Counted from the first letter of the stretch, positions 8,369 to 18,721 are shown. The stretch: DNA of 64,000 nt from Marinoscillum luteum (GCF_044005705.1 NZ_JBIPKE010000020.1:558001-622000); one strand, 5' to 3'. A program made the numbers and translations. Notes: generated from the letters alone by a model not told the origin.

Positions 8369-9631
8369 ATGCTTATTTCGTCCAAGATTTATCGATTCAC
8401 CTTCTTACTCAGCCTCTTCTCCCTCCTGCTAACCATCGCCTGTGGCGGCGGTGATGGGGATGACGAACCGGAGCCAACCGCAGAAGGCATTTTGATCAAC
8501 GAAATAGTGGCCTCCGGTGATGATTGGATTGAATTGTACAACGCGCTGGAAACCAGCAAAGACCTGAGTGGCTATACTATTTCGGATAGCGGCAATGAAT
8601 ATGAATTGCCTGCCGGCACCACCATTGCGGCCAGGGGATTTGTGGTGCTGCTCTGCAATGATCTCGGAACAGGCCTCAATACCAACTTCAAGCTTTCGTC
8701 AAGTGGAGAATCGGTGTCCCTGAAAAATGCCGCAGGGACTCTTATTGATCAAGTGGAATTTCCCAATCTGGACAATGGTCAGTCCTATGCCAGATTCCCG
8801 GATGGTGCTGATCTTTGGCAGATCACCGGTGTTACCACCCAGGGCGAATCCAACGGATCGGATGGAGCTCCGGCCATCAATTCCATCTCCAGATCTCCGC
8901 TGGTGCCAGCATTGAATGAAAATGTGGTCGTCACTGCCGAGTTGATTTCAACCACCGGAGTGGCTTCAGTAAAGTTGTTTCATCGCTTCAATGGCAGTGC
9001 CTTCTCGGAGGTGGCCATGACGCTTCAAAGCGGAACCTCTTACACTGGCACAATCCCGGGAATGGCCACAGAAGGGACTGTGGAGTATTACGTGGAAGCA
9101 GTAGGAACTAACGGATCATCTTCATTCAAGCCTGCCTCTGCGCCGGGTAATACTGACGATTATTTACTGAACACTGATCCCCTGCCCCGGTTGGTTATCA
9201 ATGAATTTATGGCCAGCAATACCGCTTGTTGTCCGGATACCGATAGTGGAGAAGATGAGTTTGACGACTGGATAGAAATCCACAACCTGGGCGCTACTGC
9301 AGTGAATCTTGCAGACATGTATTTCTCAGACGATAAAGACAATCCTTTCGGCGATAAAATCAGTGATGATGACGCTGCTGCCACTACCATTCCTGCGGGT
9401 GGTTATCTGGTGTTTTGGGCAGACGGATCCACCAGCCAGGGACCCACTCACCTCAATTTTAGCTTGAGTGCAGATGGGGAGGATATCGGGTTGTTTTACA
9501 TCGATGGACGTACCATTGACGCCTACACCTTTGGCGCCCAAAGCGAGAATGTCTCATGGGGACGAACCACAGATGGTGGCGACACCTGGGGAGCGCAGGC
9601 TACCCCCACACCGGGCCAGGCCAATCAATGA
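8369..9631 (+). CDS. Lipoprotein with two lamin-tail domains
   Basis: 420 residues. Signal II peptide with lipobox LLTIAC, Cys25. Two lamin-tail-like domains (about 40-160 and 275-420) are marked by ILINEIVASGDDWIELYN and LVINEFMASN...DDWIEIHN, with an Ig-like segment between. Such domains occur in surface proteins and beside nucleases or CotH kinases in Bacteroidota; here no enzyme domain is present. It is monocistronic with its own terminator, probably a surface lipoprotein of structural role. Confidence 0.82.
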   Translation: MLISSKIYRFTFLLSLFSLLLTIACGGGDGDDEPEPTAEGILINEIVASGDDWIELYNALETSKDLSGYTISDSGNEYELPAGTTIAARGFVVLLCNDLGTGLNTNFKLSSSGESVSLKNAAGTLIDQVEFPNLDNGQSYARFPDGADLWQITGVTTQGESNGSDGAPAINSISRSPLVPALNENVVVTAELISTTGVASVKLFHRFNGSAFSEVAMTLQSGTSYTGTIPGMATEGTVEYYVEAVGTNGSSSFKPASAPGNTDDYLLNTDPLPRLVINEFMASNTACCPDTDSGEDEFDDWIEIHNLGATAVNLADMYFSDDKDNPFGDKISDDDAAATTIPAGGYLVFWADGSTSQGPTHLNFSLSADGEDIGLFYIDGRTIDAYTFGAQSENVSWGRTTDGGDTWGAQATPTPGQANQ

Positions 9632-9684
9632 TGGCTGAAGCGTATTACTTTAGTCCTCGAAAGACGCTCCTGCATCACACTCCC

Positions 9685-9711
9685 ATCCCCGACAAGTCGG
9701 GGATTTTTTTG
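9685..9711 (+). terminator. Rho-independent terminator
   Basis: Stem ATCCCCGAC/GTCGGGGAT with a 2-base loop, followed by a run of seven T. It ends the lamin-tail lipoprotein transcript. Confidence 0.9.
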
Positions 9712-9768
9712 TTTTCCCTGCACTCAGTTGAATACCAGCTGCCAGGTGGCAAAATCGGTCAATCCTCT

Positions 9769-10695
9769 TTAAACACGCAATATCGCTTCCAGAAAACCCA
9801 TATTTTCGCCTTTGTTTTTCACGATAAGCACCGGAATGTCCGACTCATGAAATACCAGTTTTTCCGCCATAGAGCCGATCAAAATAGAAGAAGCAGTGGT
9901 TCTTCCCCGGGAGCCTATGGCGATGATATCCGCCCCAAACTCAATAGCTCGCGCATGTACCAGCTTCTCATTTTCATCCAGCTTTGAAGAAAGGAAGGAA
10001 CACTCCAGGTCACCCGAAAACTGATGATCTTTCTGAAATTTGGCACATTCATTCCTGGCATGACCTCTGATGATCTCATCAAATTCCTCATACGTTTTTC
10101 CGATCTTATAATATCCTGTAGGCACGTTGTAGATATGCACCAAAGCCATGTCTTTCGGTGATTTTTTAGTCAGCACTTCTGCCTGATGCACCGCAAGTGC
10201 AGAATGCCTTGAAAAGTCGACAGGGATCAATACTTTTTTGATTTCAGGTCTAAAGTTTTCGGGTACGAGTAAAAGCGAACATGGGCACTTTCTGGCGATG
10301 TGACTGGAAACCAGGCCGGAACCTTTCAGACTCTTCTTCCTTCCCATCACGATCAAGTCCACAGACTTTACTTTGGCCAATTTCAAAATCTTATCAATAG
10401 GAGCCCCATCCCTAACGATGCATTCTGTTTTAACTTCAGACCCCTGAAAATACTGGCCAACCTTTTGCTCTATTTCTGCCTGAATACTTTCATCAAGCGG
10501 GGCCATCAAAGTAGGATACTTTTGGATAAGTTCCTCCGGAAATTCAAGGGTTTTGGCCACATGCAAAAAGAAAATTCGCTCAATAGGGAGGATTTTGCTG
10601 ATCATGGCCGCATACCGTATCACATGTTCATCCATTTCTGTAAGATCGAGGGTAACGAGTGCTACCTGGTAAGAATGATGTTTGAAAGCTTCCAT
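9769..10695 (-). CDS. Tandem universal stress protein
   Basis: 308 residues from ATG 10693-10695; an upstream TTG is less likely. Two UspA domains in tandem (about 10-145 and 153-300). The second carries IGSRGRTTASSILIGS, the ATP-binding G-2x-G-9x-G(S/T) signature; the first carries a degenerate VMGRKKSLKGSG. Cytoplasmic nucleotide-binding stress protein. It follows the other Usp gene by about 27 bases, so probably co-transcribed. Confidence 0.88.
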   Translation of the reverse strand: MEAFKHHSYQVALVTLDLTEMDEHVIRYAAMISKILPIERIFFLHVAKTLEFPEELIQKYPTLMAPLDESIQAEIEQKVGQYFQGSEVKTECIVRDGAPIDKILKLAKVKSVDLIVMGRKKSLKGSGLVSSHIARKCPCSLLLVPENFRPEIKKVLIPVDFSRHSALAVHQAEVLTKKSPKDMALVHIYNVPTGYYKIGKTYEEFDEIIRGHARNECAKFQKDHQFSGDLECSFLSSKLDENEKLVHARAIEFGADIIAIGSRGRTTASSILIGSMAEKLVFHESDIPVLIVKNKGENMGFLEAILRV

Positions 10696-10722
10696 AGTGT
10701 TAAGAGATTCGTTGTACAACCA

Positions 10723-11535
10723 TTATTTTAATATCAGCAAAGGTATGGGGCTGTGAAAGGTCATTTTTTCTGTTAAGCTCTCGTTAAAAAGTCGCTCGAT
10801 GAAAGAATAACTCTTTGGGAGTATGGTGATCAGATCGACCTTATGGGCCAGACTGTATTCCACCAGGCCTTCTTCCACACTGTGGTGGTAGGTAAAATGA
10901 AAGTCTGATTTCACTTCTTCCAGCTGTTTGAGAATGACCTCTCGATTATCAAGTTCCTGCCTGATCATATTTTTCGCATCACGATTCAATGTAATCACAT
11001 CCACAGTCAGCTCCATTTCCTTAGCCAAACTAATCAAAAACTGAATTTCCCTATTCACTGTGGAAGTACTGTAGTCACTGGCCAGGCCTACTTTCTTCAG
11101 GTGCTTGAGTGAAGTTTTATCTGGAATGACAAATACGGGCACGTCTACTCTTTTGATAATCTTTGCTGTTTTTGTTCCCCAGATTTCATCAAAACCCTTA
11201 GCTCCTTTGGTGGCCATGACCAGTAGATCAATCGCTTCGTTCTGAGCAGTCCCCACAATGTTATCCAACGAAAGGCCCCGCTCTTTTCTGAATTCATGAG
11301 GCACCCTGTTCAACCCCGGGTGCTCTTTAAGGAGTTTTGCGAACTTTCTGTCAATGCTTTTTTCAAGTTTATCGGGGTGATCTTCATAGTCTTCCTCAGC
11401 GATGAGGCGATGATACACGTGCAGTATGAGCAATCGACCACCCATCCGGTCCGCCAGGTAAATCGCCTGTTCCAAGGCATTTCCTGCTCTTTCTGAAAAA
11501 TCTGTAGGTACTAGAATGTTTTTTAGTGTTTTCAT
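10723..11535 (-). CDS. Tandem universal stress protein
   Basis: 270 residues, start chosen at ATG 11533-11535 (MKTLKNILVPTDFSE), the usual start of UspA domains. Two UspA domains; VMATKGAKGFDEIWGT is the nucleotide-binding region of the first, and the second is divergent. First gene of a two-gene Usp operon. Confidence 0.88.
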   Translation of the reverse strand: MKTLKNILVPTDFSERAGNALEQAIYLADRMGGRLLILHVYHRLIAEEDYEDHPDKLEKSIDRKFAKLLKEHPGLNRVPHEFRKERGLSLDNIVGTAQNEAIDLLVMATKGAKGFDEIWGTKTAKIIKRVDVPVFVIPDKTSLKHLKKVGLASDYSTSTVNREIQFLISLAKEMELTVDVITLNRDAKNMIRQELDNREVILKQLEEVKSDFHFTYHHSVEEGLVEYSLAHKVDLITILPKSYSFIERLFNESLTEKMTFHSPIPLLILK

Positions 11536-11797
11536 GATTGAAGCCGTTAAGTGAATAATCTGAAAATCCAATGATAAAGGCAAACCCCCTGAAAATTCAT
11601 GATTTTAACTGTTATCTAGTTATGAGATAAATCAGGTGACTGATCACAGTCAAACCAGTCTCGGACACAGGGTGAAGGTTTAAAAAAGAGATCAATAAAT
11701 TTTTAATAGTACCTTGATTCATTGGGAGATTGATGTTGGAAGGCCAGCTCCTCCTCAAAAAAATTATCTTTAATTTGCGCGAACCAATCCAACACCT

Positions 11798-11995
11798 ATG
11801 ATACCATCAGAATTTGAGCGATACGAGCAAATGGAAAAGGAACAGCTACCAGTTCCTAAGCATAAACTTCATAAATGGACCCATTTTGCCGGATTGTACG
11901 CCGCAGAACATGTCGCTGCCACAGAGTTTGTCATTGGCGCCACTTTCATCAGTTATGATCACCCAAAAGTGGCGACTCACTTAGCAAAATTCTAA
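11798..11995 (+). pseudogene. N-terminal remnant of a purine/cytosine permease-like gene
   Basis: Only 65 codons. The segment LHKWTHFAGLYAAEHVAATE followed by FVIGATF resembles the conserved N-terminus of Bacteroidota NCS1 (cytosine/purine) permeases, normally over 400 residues. After FVIGATF the similarity stops and the frame ends within about 20 codons. I read it as a truncated gene. A genuine small protein cannot be excluded. Confidence 0.5.
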
Positions 11996-12036
11996 AAATC
12001 GCTCATCTCAAAAATCAGACAAACACAGCTCAAAAA

Positions 12037-12060
12037 AATGCCGGGCCAAAGCCCGGCATT
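12037..12060 (-). terminator. Terminator of the susCD operon
   Basis: Stem AATGCCGGGC/GCCCGGCATT with a 4-base loop. On the minus strand it is followed by a T run, placed about 40 bases after the susD stop. Confidence 0.9.
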
Positions 12061-12101
12061 CCATTAACACCATGAAAAGTAATATGAAGAAGTAATGAAT
12101 G

Positions 12102-13571
12102 TTAAGGGTTCTGCTTGATCAATGGATTGTTAGCTATTTCATTGGATGGAATGAAGTAGATGTTTCGCGGATCATCCCATGGAATCACCTGAGTAGTCTG
12201 CCCTTCATCCAGGTGCATCCCCGGATAGCTTCGATCAATGTTCAACTTATTTCTGACCAGATCGGTCAACCTAAAACCCTCCCAGGCCAACTCTAGTCTC
12301 CGCTCGTGCAAGACCACCTCCAAAGCAGATGCAAATCCCTTCAGGTCTGTGGTGGTATAGAGCGCTGTACCTGTCAGCCCGGCACGCTCTCTGATCACAT
12401 TCACATCCGCTATGGCTTGAGCAGCATTATTCAGATGAGCATAAGCTTCTGCCCTGTTTAGGTACACCTCGCCCAGTCTAATCAGCTGCGGGGAGTTGAG
12501 GGTAACCACACCGTCCTGGTAAGAAAACTTGGTGATGAAGTATTTGGGAAATCCATTGCGTTCCTTCACCGTCACTCCATCCGGCTCAAGGTCCGGCACA
12601 ATAAAGTCATTACGAATGTCATCCGGATATTGCGAAAGGAAATCTCTCAGTGGCTCAGAGGCGTATACCTCGCCCCAACCCTGCCCCTGATCCGTAAGAT
12701 ACATGGAGCCAATAGAAGCCGAAGCATGATCATCCTGCAGCAGGTGTGCCACCAGAAAGATGGCCTCCTCAGATTCCGACCCATTCCAGAATGAATTGAG
12801 ATAATCGGCTCTGGAAACCAGTGAAAAATCATCACCATCGATCACTTTATCGGCATAGTCGATGGCATCCTGCCACTGCTCCATGTGCAGATACACTCTG
12901 CTAAGCAAGGCCTGGGCAGCGCCTTCCGACGCATAGGCTGATCCACGACCGCCAGACATTAACTCTTCAGCTTTTAGCAAGTCTGCCTCCACCTGGGCGT
13001 AGCACTGGCCCACGGTAGATCGGGCTTCGGTTGGCTCATCAGCGAGAGAGGTCTTGAGGATGATCCCCGGGTTATCCACCCCATGACTGTAAGGCAGTGC
13101 AAACAGCTTCAACAGACTCAGGTGCAACAAGCCTCTGAGAAAGTAATTCTCTCCGAGCAATTGTCGGAAATTGTCAGACGAAGACTCATCTACGGCACCA
13201 ATAATCTGATTGCAGCCATTGATGGCCCGGTAGGAGGAAAACCACACATAGCTGGTGTTTTCCATGGTAGCGATATGCTCTCTGGTGAAAGCATAAAAGA
13301 GTGGATCTGTGGTAGACCCGCTGATCATCACATTGTCACTAGGAAACTCCGACAGCTGGTGGTCATTGCGCACCCAGTAGTTAGCCGTATATTCCTTATT
13401 GTCATATACAATCAATTTCTTGAGCATGGCATAGTTGCCATTGGTGGCGGCCACGAGACCTTCATAGTTGCTAGCCAGTGACTCGTTTACAATACCATCG
13501 CTGGGAAGCTGATCCAGCTCACAGGCGGTCAATATCGAAAGGGAGATGAGCAATATATAAAATCGTTTCAT
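12102..13571 (-). CDS. susD-like: SusD/RagB-family glycan-binding lipoprotein
   Basis: 489 residues with signal peptide II (LSILTAC, Cys17). The SusD/RagB pattern is clear: an N-terminal region with GNYAMLKK, TPR-like helices in the middle, and the C-terminal INVIRERAGL and VVLHERRLELAWEGFRLTDL segments. It caps the TonB-dependent SusC transporter on the outer membrane and delivers oligosaccharides. The gene is 11 bases downstream of susC in one operon. The substrate cannot be read from sequence. Confidence 0.95.
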   Translation of the reverse strand: MKRFYILLISLSILTACELDQLPSDGIVNESLASNYEGLVAATNGNYAMLKKLIVYDNKEYTANYWVRNDHQLSEFPSDNVMISGSTTDPLFYAFTREHIATMENTSYVWFSSYRAINGCNQIIGAVDESSSDNFRQLLGENYFLRGLLHLSLLKLFALPYSHGVDNPGIILKTSLADEPTEARSTVGQCYAQVEADLLKAEELMSGGRGSAYASEGAAQALLSRVYLHMEQWQDAIDYADKVIDGDDFSLVSRADYLNSFWNGSESEEAIFLVAHLLQDDHASASIGSMYLTDQGQGWGEVYASEPLRDFLSQYPDDIRNDFIVPDLEPDGVTVKERNGFPKYFITKFSYQDGVVTLNSPQLIRLGEVYLNRAEAYAHLNNAAQAIADVNVIRERAGLTGTALYTTTDLKGFASALEVVLHERRLELAWEGFRLTDLVRNKLNIDRSYPGMHLDEGQTTQVIPWDDPRNIYFIPSNEIANNPLIKQNP

Positions 13572-13582
13572 GTCTGTTCTTT

Positions 13583-16561
13583 TTAAAATCTTGCGGTCAA
13601 TTTCATCAAATACTGCTTGCTGATAGGGTATTTGAAATCCTGAAAACCAGGAAGTTCAAATGCGGCCACAGAAACCCTTGCTTCAGGATCCAATCCTGAG
13701 AATTTGGTCCAGGTATAGAGGTTATCACCACTCAGACCCAGGTTAAGGCTCTGCAACTTCAGCGCATTGCATACTGACTGTGGGAAGCTGTAAGTCAGCG
13801 ACACGTTTCTCAACCTAATGTAGCTGCCGTCTTCCAGGTATCTGGACGAAGGTGCATTGGAGAGTTTATTTCCCCCACGCTTAGGCAATGGATGGGTAGC
13901 ATCGTCTCCAGGCTTTTCCCAGCGGCTCCAGCCATCCTGCAGCTCCATCATGTTGTATTCGGTATAGGCTCCGTCATTGTCAAAAAGCTGTCGGGCACTG
14001 TGGTACACCTTATTTCCATACTGGTAGCTGAGTAACACACTCAACGAAAATCCTTTGTAGCTCACGGAGTTGGTCCACCCGCCATACAGTTTGGGCAGTA
14101 CGCTTCCCACTCGCTGAAACTCCGCTTCATTATAGTTAGACGTAGCCTCTCTGGACACTACATCCCCGCTGGCGTCACGGTTGACTTTTTCCCAAAGAGG
14201 ATCACCATTGGCCGGATCCACACCCAACCATTTCGGCAAATACCACTGTCGCAACTCCTCTCCCACTGCGGAGATCTGATTCACATCTGTACCGAAAAGC
14301 AACTGATCAGTATCAGCAAACTTCAGGTTCTCACTCTGGTTGAAGGCCACGTTGTACGAAGAGGTCCAGTTGATTCCATTGCCTTTAAAAATGTCAGCAG
14401 AAATAGCCGCTTCCACTCCTTGATTTCTGATCTCGCCCACATTTCTTGCTTGTATTTCAAAACCAGTAGACAGTGGCAACTGCACGTCTAGCAGGAGATC
14501 GGTTGTGGTATTATTGTAGTAATCAAAGGTGGCGTTGATCCTGTTGAAGAAAGTAAGGTCCACACCGATGTTTCTCGAAACCAGTGTTTCCCACGTGATA
14601 TTGTTATTGGCCAGCAAGGGAATAGTGGCCGCAGGAATGCCATTGTACTGGTCTGAAAGGTCGTAGTAAGACAGGTATGGGAACGAATTGGAACCCACAT
14701 TATCATTACCTACCTCCCCATAGCTACCCCGCACCTTCAGAAAGGAGATCACATTGTTGTAGACAAAAAAGTCTTCAGAACTAACAATCCATGAAGCGGA
14801 AGCTCCGGGAAAATACCCCCATCTGCTTTCGGGTCCGAATTTGGAAGAAGCATCCGCTCTAAATACTCCTGTCACGAAGTATTTTCCTCCGTATGAGTAA
14901 CTCATTTCAGATAGGTAGGAAAGTCTCGTTCCCGTCACGTTATTTCCATAGATACTCACAGGCTCGGATGCCGCCCCGATCACATTCAGACCAATAGGTA
15001 TGTTTCGGGCGCTCGCTCCCAGGTTTTCGTAGTAATAATAATTGCCCTCTGCACCGATAAAGCCGCCTACAGTATGTTTACCAAAACTCTTCTCGCCTCT
15101 TAAAATCAAAGTGGAAATGGCATCCTTGGAAGCAGCAGTAGAGGTGCTGATAGACCCTTTAGAGGCTTTCCCCTCACGGGTTCTGGGATCATAGAAAGAC
15201 TCATAGCGTCCATGGGAAATCGAAACCCTGTTTCTGGACTCTATAGAGAGCCAGTCTGTAAGGTCTATGTTCAGAAAAGCATTACCCGAAAAATCCAGTC
15301 CTTTTGAATTGTTGTAGTTGTATTGTGCAGAGTGAAGCACATTTTTGCTATCACGTCCGTACCACTCCTCAGAGCTGGTGTTATCGATGTACTTGATCGA
15401 TCCATCATCACTATAAGGGCTGTCCCAGGGCAGGTACAGGAAAGGATCGTATCTCCAGTCCCAAAAATCCTGATTACGCTCACTGCTGATCAGGGAAAGA
15501 TTGGTTTTAAGAGATACATTTTCTTTTAGCTGGAAATTGAGGTTGGTACGTAAACTCATGCGCTCATAACCAGTCTCCAGCAGCGTGCCATCCTCCTGAT
15601 AGTAGTCACCGGACACCGCGTAGGTCATTTTATCAGTACCTCCACGAGCAGACAGGTAGTAATTTTGCAGTACCCCACGCTTAAATGATTCATCCAGCCA
15701 GTTGAAATCCCTATCTCTCAAGTCCTCGGGTCTCACCTTCAGGAAATTGACCCGTTCGTCTCCCCACATGATTTCCTGCAGGTCATAAAGATCAGAACCA
15801 TTCATCATACTGAAATTGCCTGTGGTGATTTCTTTGACTCCCACAGACGTGGAAAACTCAATCACCGGATCTCCCTTTCCTTGTTTGGTAGTCACAATCA
15901 GCACCCCACCTGACGCCAGCGATCCGTAAAGTGAAGTAGCAGCGGCATCCTTCAATACGGTCACAGAAGCCACATCATTGGGCTGATAAGTACCCCCGAT
16001 GATCCCATCTACCACTACAAGCGGAGCCCTGTCGGCAGTGAGCGAGTTCACTCCTCTGATCCTGATCTCAGCAGGCTCCCCGGGTGAGCCACTGCTGGTG
16101 GTCACGCTCACACCTGCCACCTTGCCCTGTAGCATGCTTTCAATATTCGAACTGGTCACATTCTTCAGATCCTTCTCACCAATGGTAGTGGCAGAAGCTG
16201 TAAGCTCCCTTCTGGATTTCTCCGAATACCCCATCACGACCACTTCCGACAGTTCAGCGATATCCACCGTCATCGTCATATCTATCCTGGACTGATTATT
16301 CACAGACACCCGCTGTGACTCGAAGCCTACAAACGAAAAGATCAGCACATCGTCCGGCTCTGCCTGAATGGTGTAATTACCATCCAGATCAGTAATAGAT
16401 CCTGTAGTGCCTCCTTCAATTAACACCGTTGCTCCCGGAATGGCTTCACCATCCTCAGCAATCACTTTGCCTTTGATCACCGACTGTGCGCCTGCCAAAA
16501 ACGAGACAAACAACAATGCCGAAATCACCAGACCTTTCTTTAGAGTAAATCGCTTAATCAT
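13583..16561 (-). CDS. susC-like: SusC/RagA-family TonB-dependent transporter
   Basis: 992 residues: signal peptide ending AGAQ, carboxypeptidase-D-like regulatory domain (about 27-105, SVIKGKVIAEDGEAIPGATV), plug with EVVVMGYSEKSRRELTAS and VLKDAAATSLYGSLASGGV, and a 22-strand-type barrel ending in the aromatic residue of LMKLTARF. It imports oligosaccharides with SusD. No anti-sigma or hybrid two-component regulator lies next to it. The promoter region holds the direct repeat described at 16632-16650. Confidence 0.96.
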   Translation of the reverse strand: MIKRFTLKKGLVISALLFVSFLAGAQSVIKGKVIAEDGEAIPGATVLIEGGTTGSITDLDGNYTIQAEPDDVLIFSFVGFESQRVSVNNQSRIDMTMTVDIAELSEVVVMGYSEKSRRELTASATTIGEKDLKNVTSSNIESMLQGKVAGVSVTTSSGSPGEPAEIRIRGVNSLTADRAPLVVVDGIIGGTYQPNDVASVTVLKDAAATSLYGSLASGGVLIVTTKQGKGDPVIEFSTSVGVKEITTGNFSMMNGSDLYDLQEIMWGDERVNFLKVRPEDLRDRDFNWLDESFKRGVLQNYYLSARGGTDKMTYAVSGDYYQEDGTLLETGYERMSLRTNLNFQLKENVSLKTNLSLISSERNQDFWDWRYDPFLYLPWDSPYSDDGSIKYIDNTSSEEWYGRDSKNVLHSAQYNYNNSKGLDFSGNAFLNIDLTDWLSIESRNRVSISHGRYESFYDPRTREGKASKGSISTSTAASKDAISTLILRGEKSFGKHTVGGFIGAEGNYYYYENLGASARNIPIGLNVIGAASEPVSIYGNNVTGTRLSYLSEMSYSYGGKYFVTGVFRADASSKFGPESRWGYFPGASASWIVSSEDFFVYNNVISFLKVRGSYGEVGNDNVGSNSFPYLSYYDLSDQYNGIPAATIPLLANNNITWETLVSRNIGVDLTFFNRINATFDYYNNTTTDLLLDVQLPLSTGFEIQARNVGEIRNQGVEAAISADIFKGNGINWTSSYNVAFNQSENLKFADTDQLLFGTDVNQISAVGEELRQWYLPKWLGVDPANGDPLWEKVNRDASGDVVSREATSNYNEAEFQRVGSVLPKLYGGWTNSVSYKGFSLSVLLSYQYGNKVYHSARQLFDNDGAYTEYNMMELQDGWSRWEKPGDDATHPLPKRGGNKLSNAPSSRYLEDGSYIRLRNVSLTYSFPQSVCNALKLQSLNLGLSGDNLYTWTKFSGLDPEARVSVAAFELPGFQDFKYPISKQYLMKLTARF

Positions 16562-16631
16562 TTGAGAATATTTTAGATACTTTCAATTCCTTATTTTTAA
16601 CGTAAAAGCAAATTAATAAATAAATAATTAA

Positions 16632-16650
16632 CTTTCAATTACTTTCATTA
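16632..16650. promoter_or_regulatory. Putative operator, TTTC-N6-TTTC direct repeat
   Basis: ACTTTCAATT and ACTTTCATTA are two direct 10-base units between the divergent susC and EamA genes. Ten-base spacing puts both units on the same DNA face. Similar repeats lie at 17669, 50652 and 53027. Confidence 0.5.
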
Positions 16651-16725
16651 AGATTTATACATTTTGTCTTTTCTTTCTATTATTACAATGTTAATGAGTT
16701 CAATTCACCCTAACTATCTCCTTAT

Positions 16726-17589
16726 ATGACCATCAAAAATTCCTGGTTTTTCTATGCGCTCGTCACCACCATCTTCTGGGGAGTTTGGGGTGCCATCATT
16801 GAAATCCCCGAAAAAAACGGATTTCCGGCTACCATGGGCTACATTGCCTGGGCCATCACCATGATCCCCTGCGCGTTCGTAGCCCTGCGTCTCATCAGAT
16901 GGAAGCTGGACACCAGCCTCTCAGCCATCGCATTAGGCTCCATCGTAGGGCTAGCCGGAGCAGGTGGTCAGTTACTACTCTTTCAGGCACTGAGAGAAGG
17001 GCCCGCATACATCATCTTTCCTATCGTCTCCCTATATCCGGTACTCACCATCGTGCTGTCCATGGCCATTTTGAAAGAAAATGCCACGACTAAACAATAT
17101 ATAGGTATAGTCACAGCCCTGATCGCCATATTCCTGCTGTCCTACTCCGACGGAGAAACCACCAGCATGGTGGGATACGCATGGCTACTGCTCTCCACCT
17201 GTGTATTTGTACTTTGGGGTCTGCAGGCCTTTGTGATGAAGTTCTCCAATGAACGAATGAAAGCCGAAAGCATCTTTTTCTATATGATGACCGCTGCAGT
17301 GGCGCTGAGTCCTGTAGCCTTTGCCATGACTGACCCTGCCACAGCTATCAATTATGGATTCTCTGGTGGTGGCATGGCTTTGTTAATTCATTTCCTCAAC
17401 TCCATCGGCGCGCTCACACTGGTGTATGCCCTTCGTTATGGCAAAGCGATCATCGTGGTACCCATGACCGGGCTCTCCCCGGTGATTACCATTATCCTTT
17501 CACTACTGATTTATGCTGTTTGGCCACAAACCACCCTGCTGGTCGGTATTGCCTTCGCTGTAGTAGCCATATATTTAATCTCAGAGTAA
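16726..17589 (+). CDS. EamA/DMT-superfamily transporter
   Basis: 287 residues, about ten hydrophobic helices in two EamA repeats. The first contains WGVWGAIIEIPEKNG; the second has ALRYGKAIIVVPMTGLSPV. Inner-membrane metabolite exporter or importer of unknown substrate. It is divergent from susC and shares its regulatory spacer. Confidence 0.9.
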   Translation: MTIKNSWFFYALVTTIFWGVWGAIIEIPEKNGFPATMGYIAWAITMIPCAFVALRLIRWKLDTSLSAIALGSIVGLAGAGGQLLLFQALREGPAYIIFPIVSLYPVLTIVLSMAILKENATTKQYIGIVTALIAIFLLSYSDGETTSMVGYAWLLLSTCVFVLWGLQAFVMKFSNERMKAESIFFYMMTAAVALSPVAFAMTDPATAINYGFSGGGMALLIHFLNSIGALTLVYALRYGKAIIVVPMTGLSPVITIILSLLIYAVWPQTTLLVGIAFAVVAIYLISE

Positions 17590-17664
17590 CATTTCCTTAT
17601 GATTTGATCATAAAAAGAAAGATGCTTCTCAATAATAAAATGAATAATAGCTATAAACTTTTTT

Positions 17665-17687
17665 TATATTTCGTTTGCTTTCGTTTT
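17665..17687 (+). promoter_or_regulatory. Putative operator/promoter upstream of PKD lipoprotein
   Basis: TATATTTCG (17665-17673) resembles a -7 box and overlaps two direct TTTCGTTT units at 17669-17676 and 17679-17686, exactly 10 bases apart. Another TTTCG follows at about 17702. A repressor bound here would overlap the promoter. Confidence 0.5.
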
Positions 17688-17779
17688 TAAAAGTACATAA
17701 CTTTCGAAACCTATTTAAATCATTTAATTTAATAGAAGGGAAACATTGAAGTGTATTAAACCTTAAAACTTAAAAACTA

Positions 17780-18700
17780 ATGAAGACTCAATCCTTTAAA
17801 AAACTAATGCTTCTGGGCCTGACAGCAGGCTTAGCTGGTCTGTTCTCTTGTGGTGAAGATGAAGCCAAGACTCCTTTGCCTGTGGCCGATTTCACCTTCA
17901 CGCTTGAAGGCAAAACAGTAACCGTAGTAAATGCTTCTACTGACGCGGAAACACAAACATGGGATTTTGGTGATGGCGCAACATCTACCGACCTCAACCC
18001 TTCACATACGTACGAAGCTAATGGTAGCTATATCGTTAAGCTCACAGTAACCAACGAAACCGGTTCGGATGACAAAAGTGAGGTATTGGAAGTGATCAAC
18101 ATCCAAATTGATGGTGACCTTAGTGACTGGGACGATGTACCCGCACTGGCCACTTATGGTGATGGTGAGGCTGGATCTTTCCTGGAAGTGAAAGTAGAAA
18201 ACCTGGAGGATGACAAGCTTTTCATCTATGTGAAAACCACCTCTGCGTCAAACGGATTCATTGATCTATTCATGAACTCTGATAACGATGATGCTACGGG
18301 TTTTGCTTCATGGATGTATCCTACTACTCCAGGATTCGACATTTTGGTAGAAGGTTATGCCATTTCTCAGAGTGCTGTTGAAGCGGAGTTGTTCTTTGGC
18401 AACTACGATGATGCTACCGCTGGTGAGGACAAGACTGCCTGGGCATGGACTGCTCTTACACCTAGCGCCAACTTCTTTAAGACCATAGAATTACAGTCTG
18501 CAGGAGCTAACAAAGCCTATGAATTTTCAGTGGATCTGTCAGAATTCCCTCCTGCAGCCGCAGCTTCAGGATCTGTGAAATTCTTCCTGATCGATGTGGA
18601 TGCTCCTGATGGTGCCGGTTCTGACTGGGCATGGTTAGGAAACGCTCCAGCTGGCTATGGTGAAGAAACCTCTGCAGCCTTCACTTATACATTGAAATAA
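17780..18700 (+). CDS. PKD-domain lipoprotein with SDW-type module
   Basis: 306 residues. Lipobox LFSC (Cys24). PKD domain at about 33-107 (QTWDFGDGATSTDLNPSHTY). Residues about 110-306 form a beta-rich module starting IDGDLSDWDDVP, with LFIYVKTT and FMNSDNDDATGF, resembling CBM9/DOMON-type folds. The same module type occurs in three other secreted proteins in this window. Likely a surface glycan-binding lipoprotein of the adjoining operon. Confidence 0.8.
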   Translation: MKTQSFKKLMLLGLTAGLAGLFSCGEDEAKTPLPVADFTFTLEGKTVTVVNASTDAETQTWDFGDGATSTDLNPSHTYEANGSYIVKLTVTNETGSDDKSEVLEVINIQIDGDLSDWDDVPALATYGDGEAGSFLEVKVENLEDDKLFIYVKTTSASNGFIDLFMNSDNDDATGFASWMYPTTPGFDILVEGYAISQSAVEAELFFGNYDDATAGEDKTAWAWTALTPSANFFKTIELQSAGANKAYEFSVDLSEFPPAAAASGSVKFFLIDVDAPDGAGSDWAWLGNAPAGYGEETSAAFTYTLK

Positions 18701-18721
18701 TTTTTTCCAGTTTTCATATTT

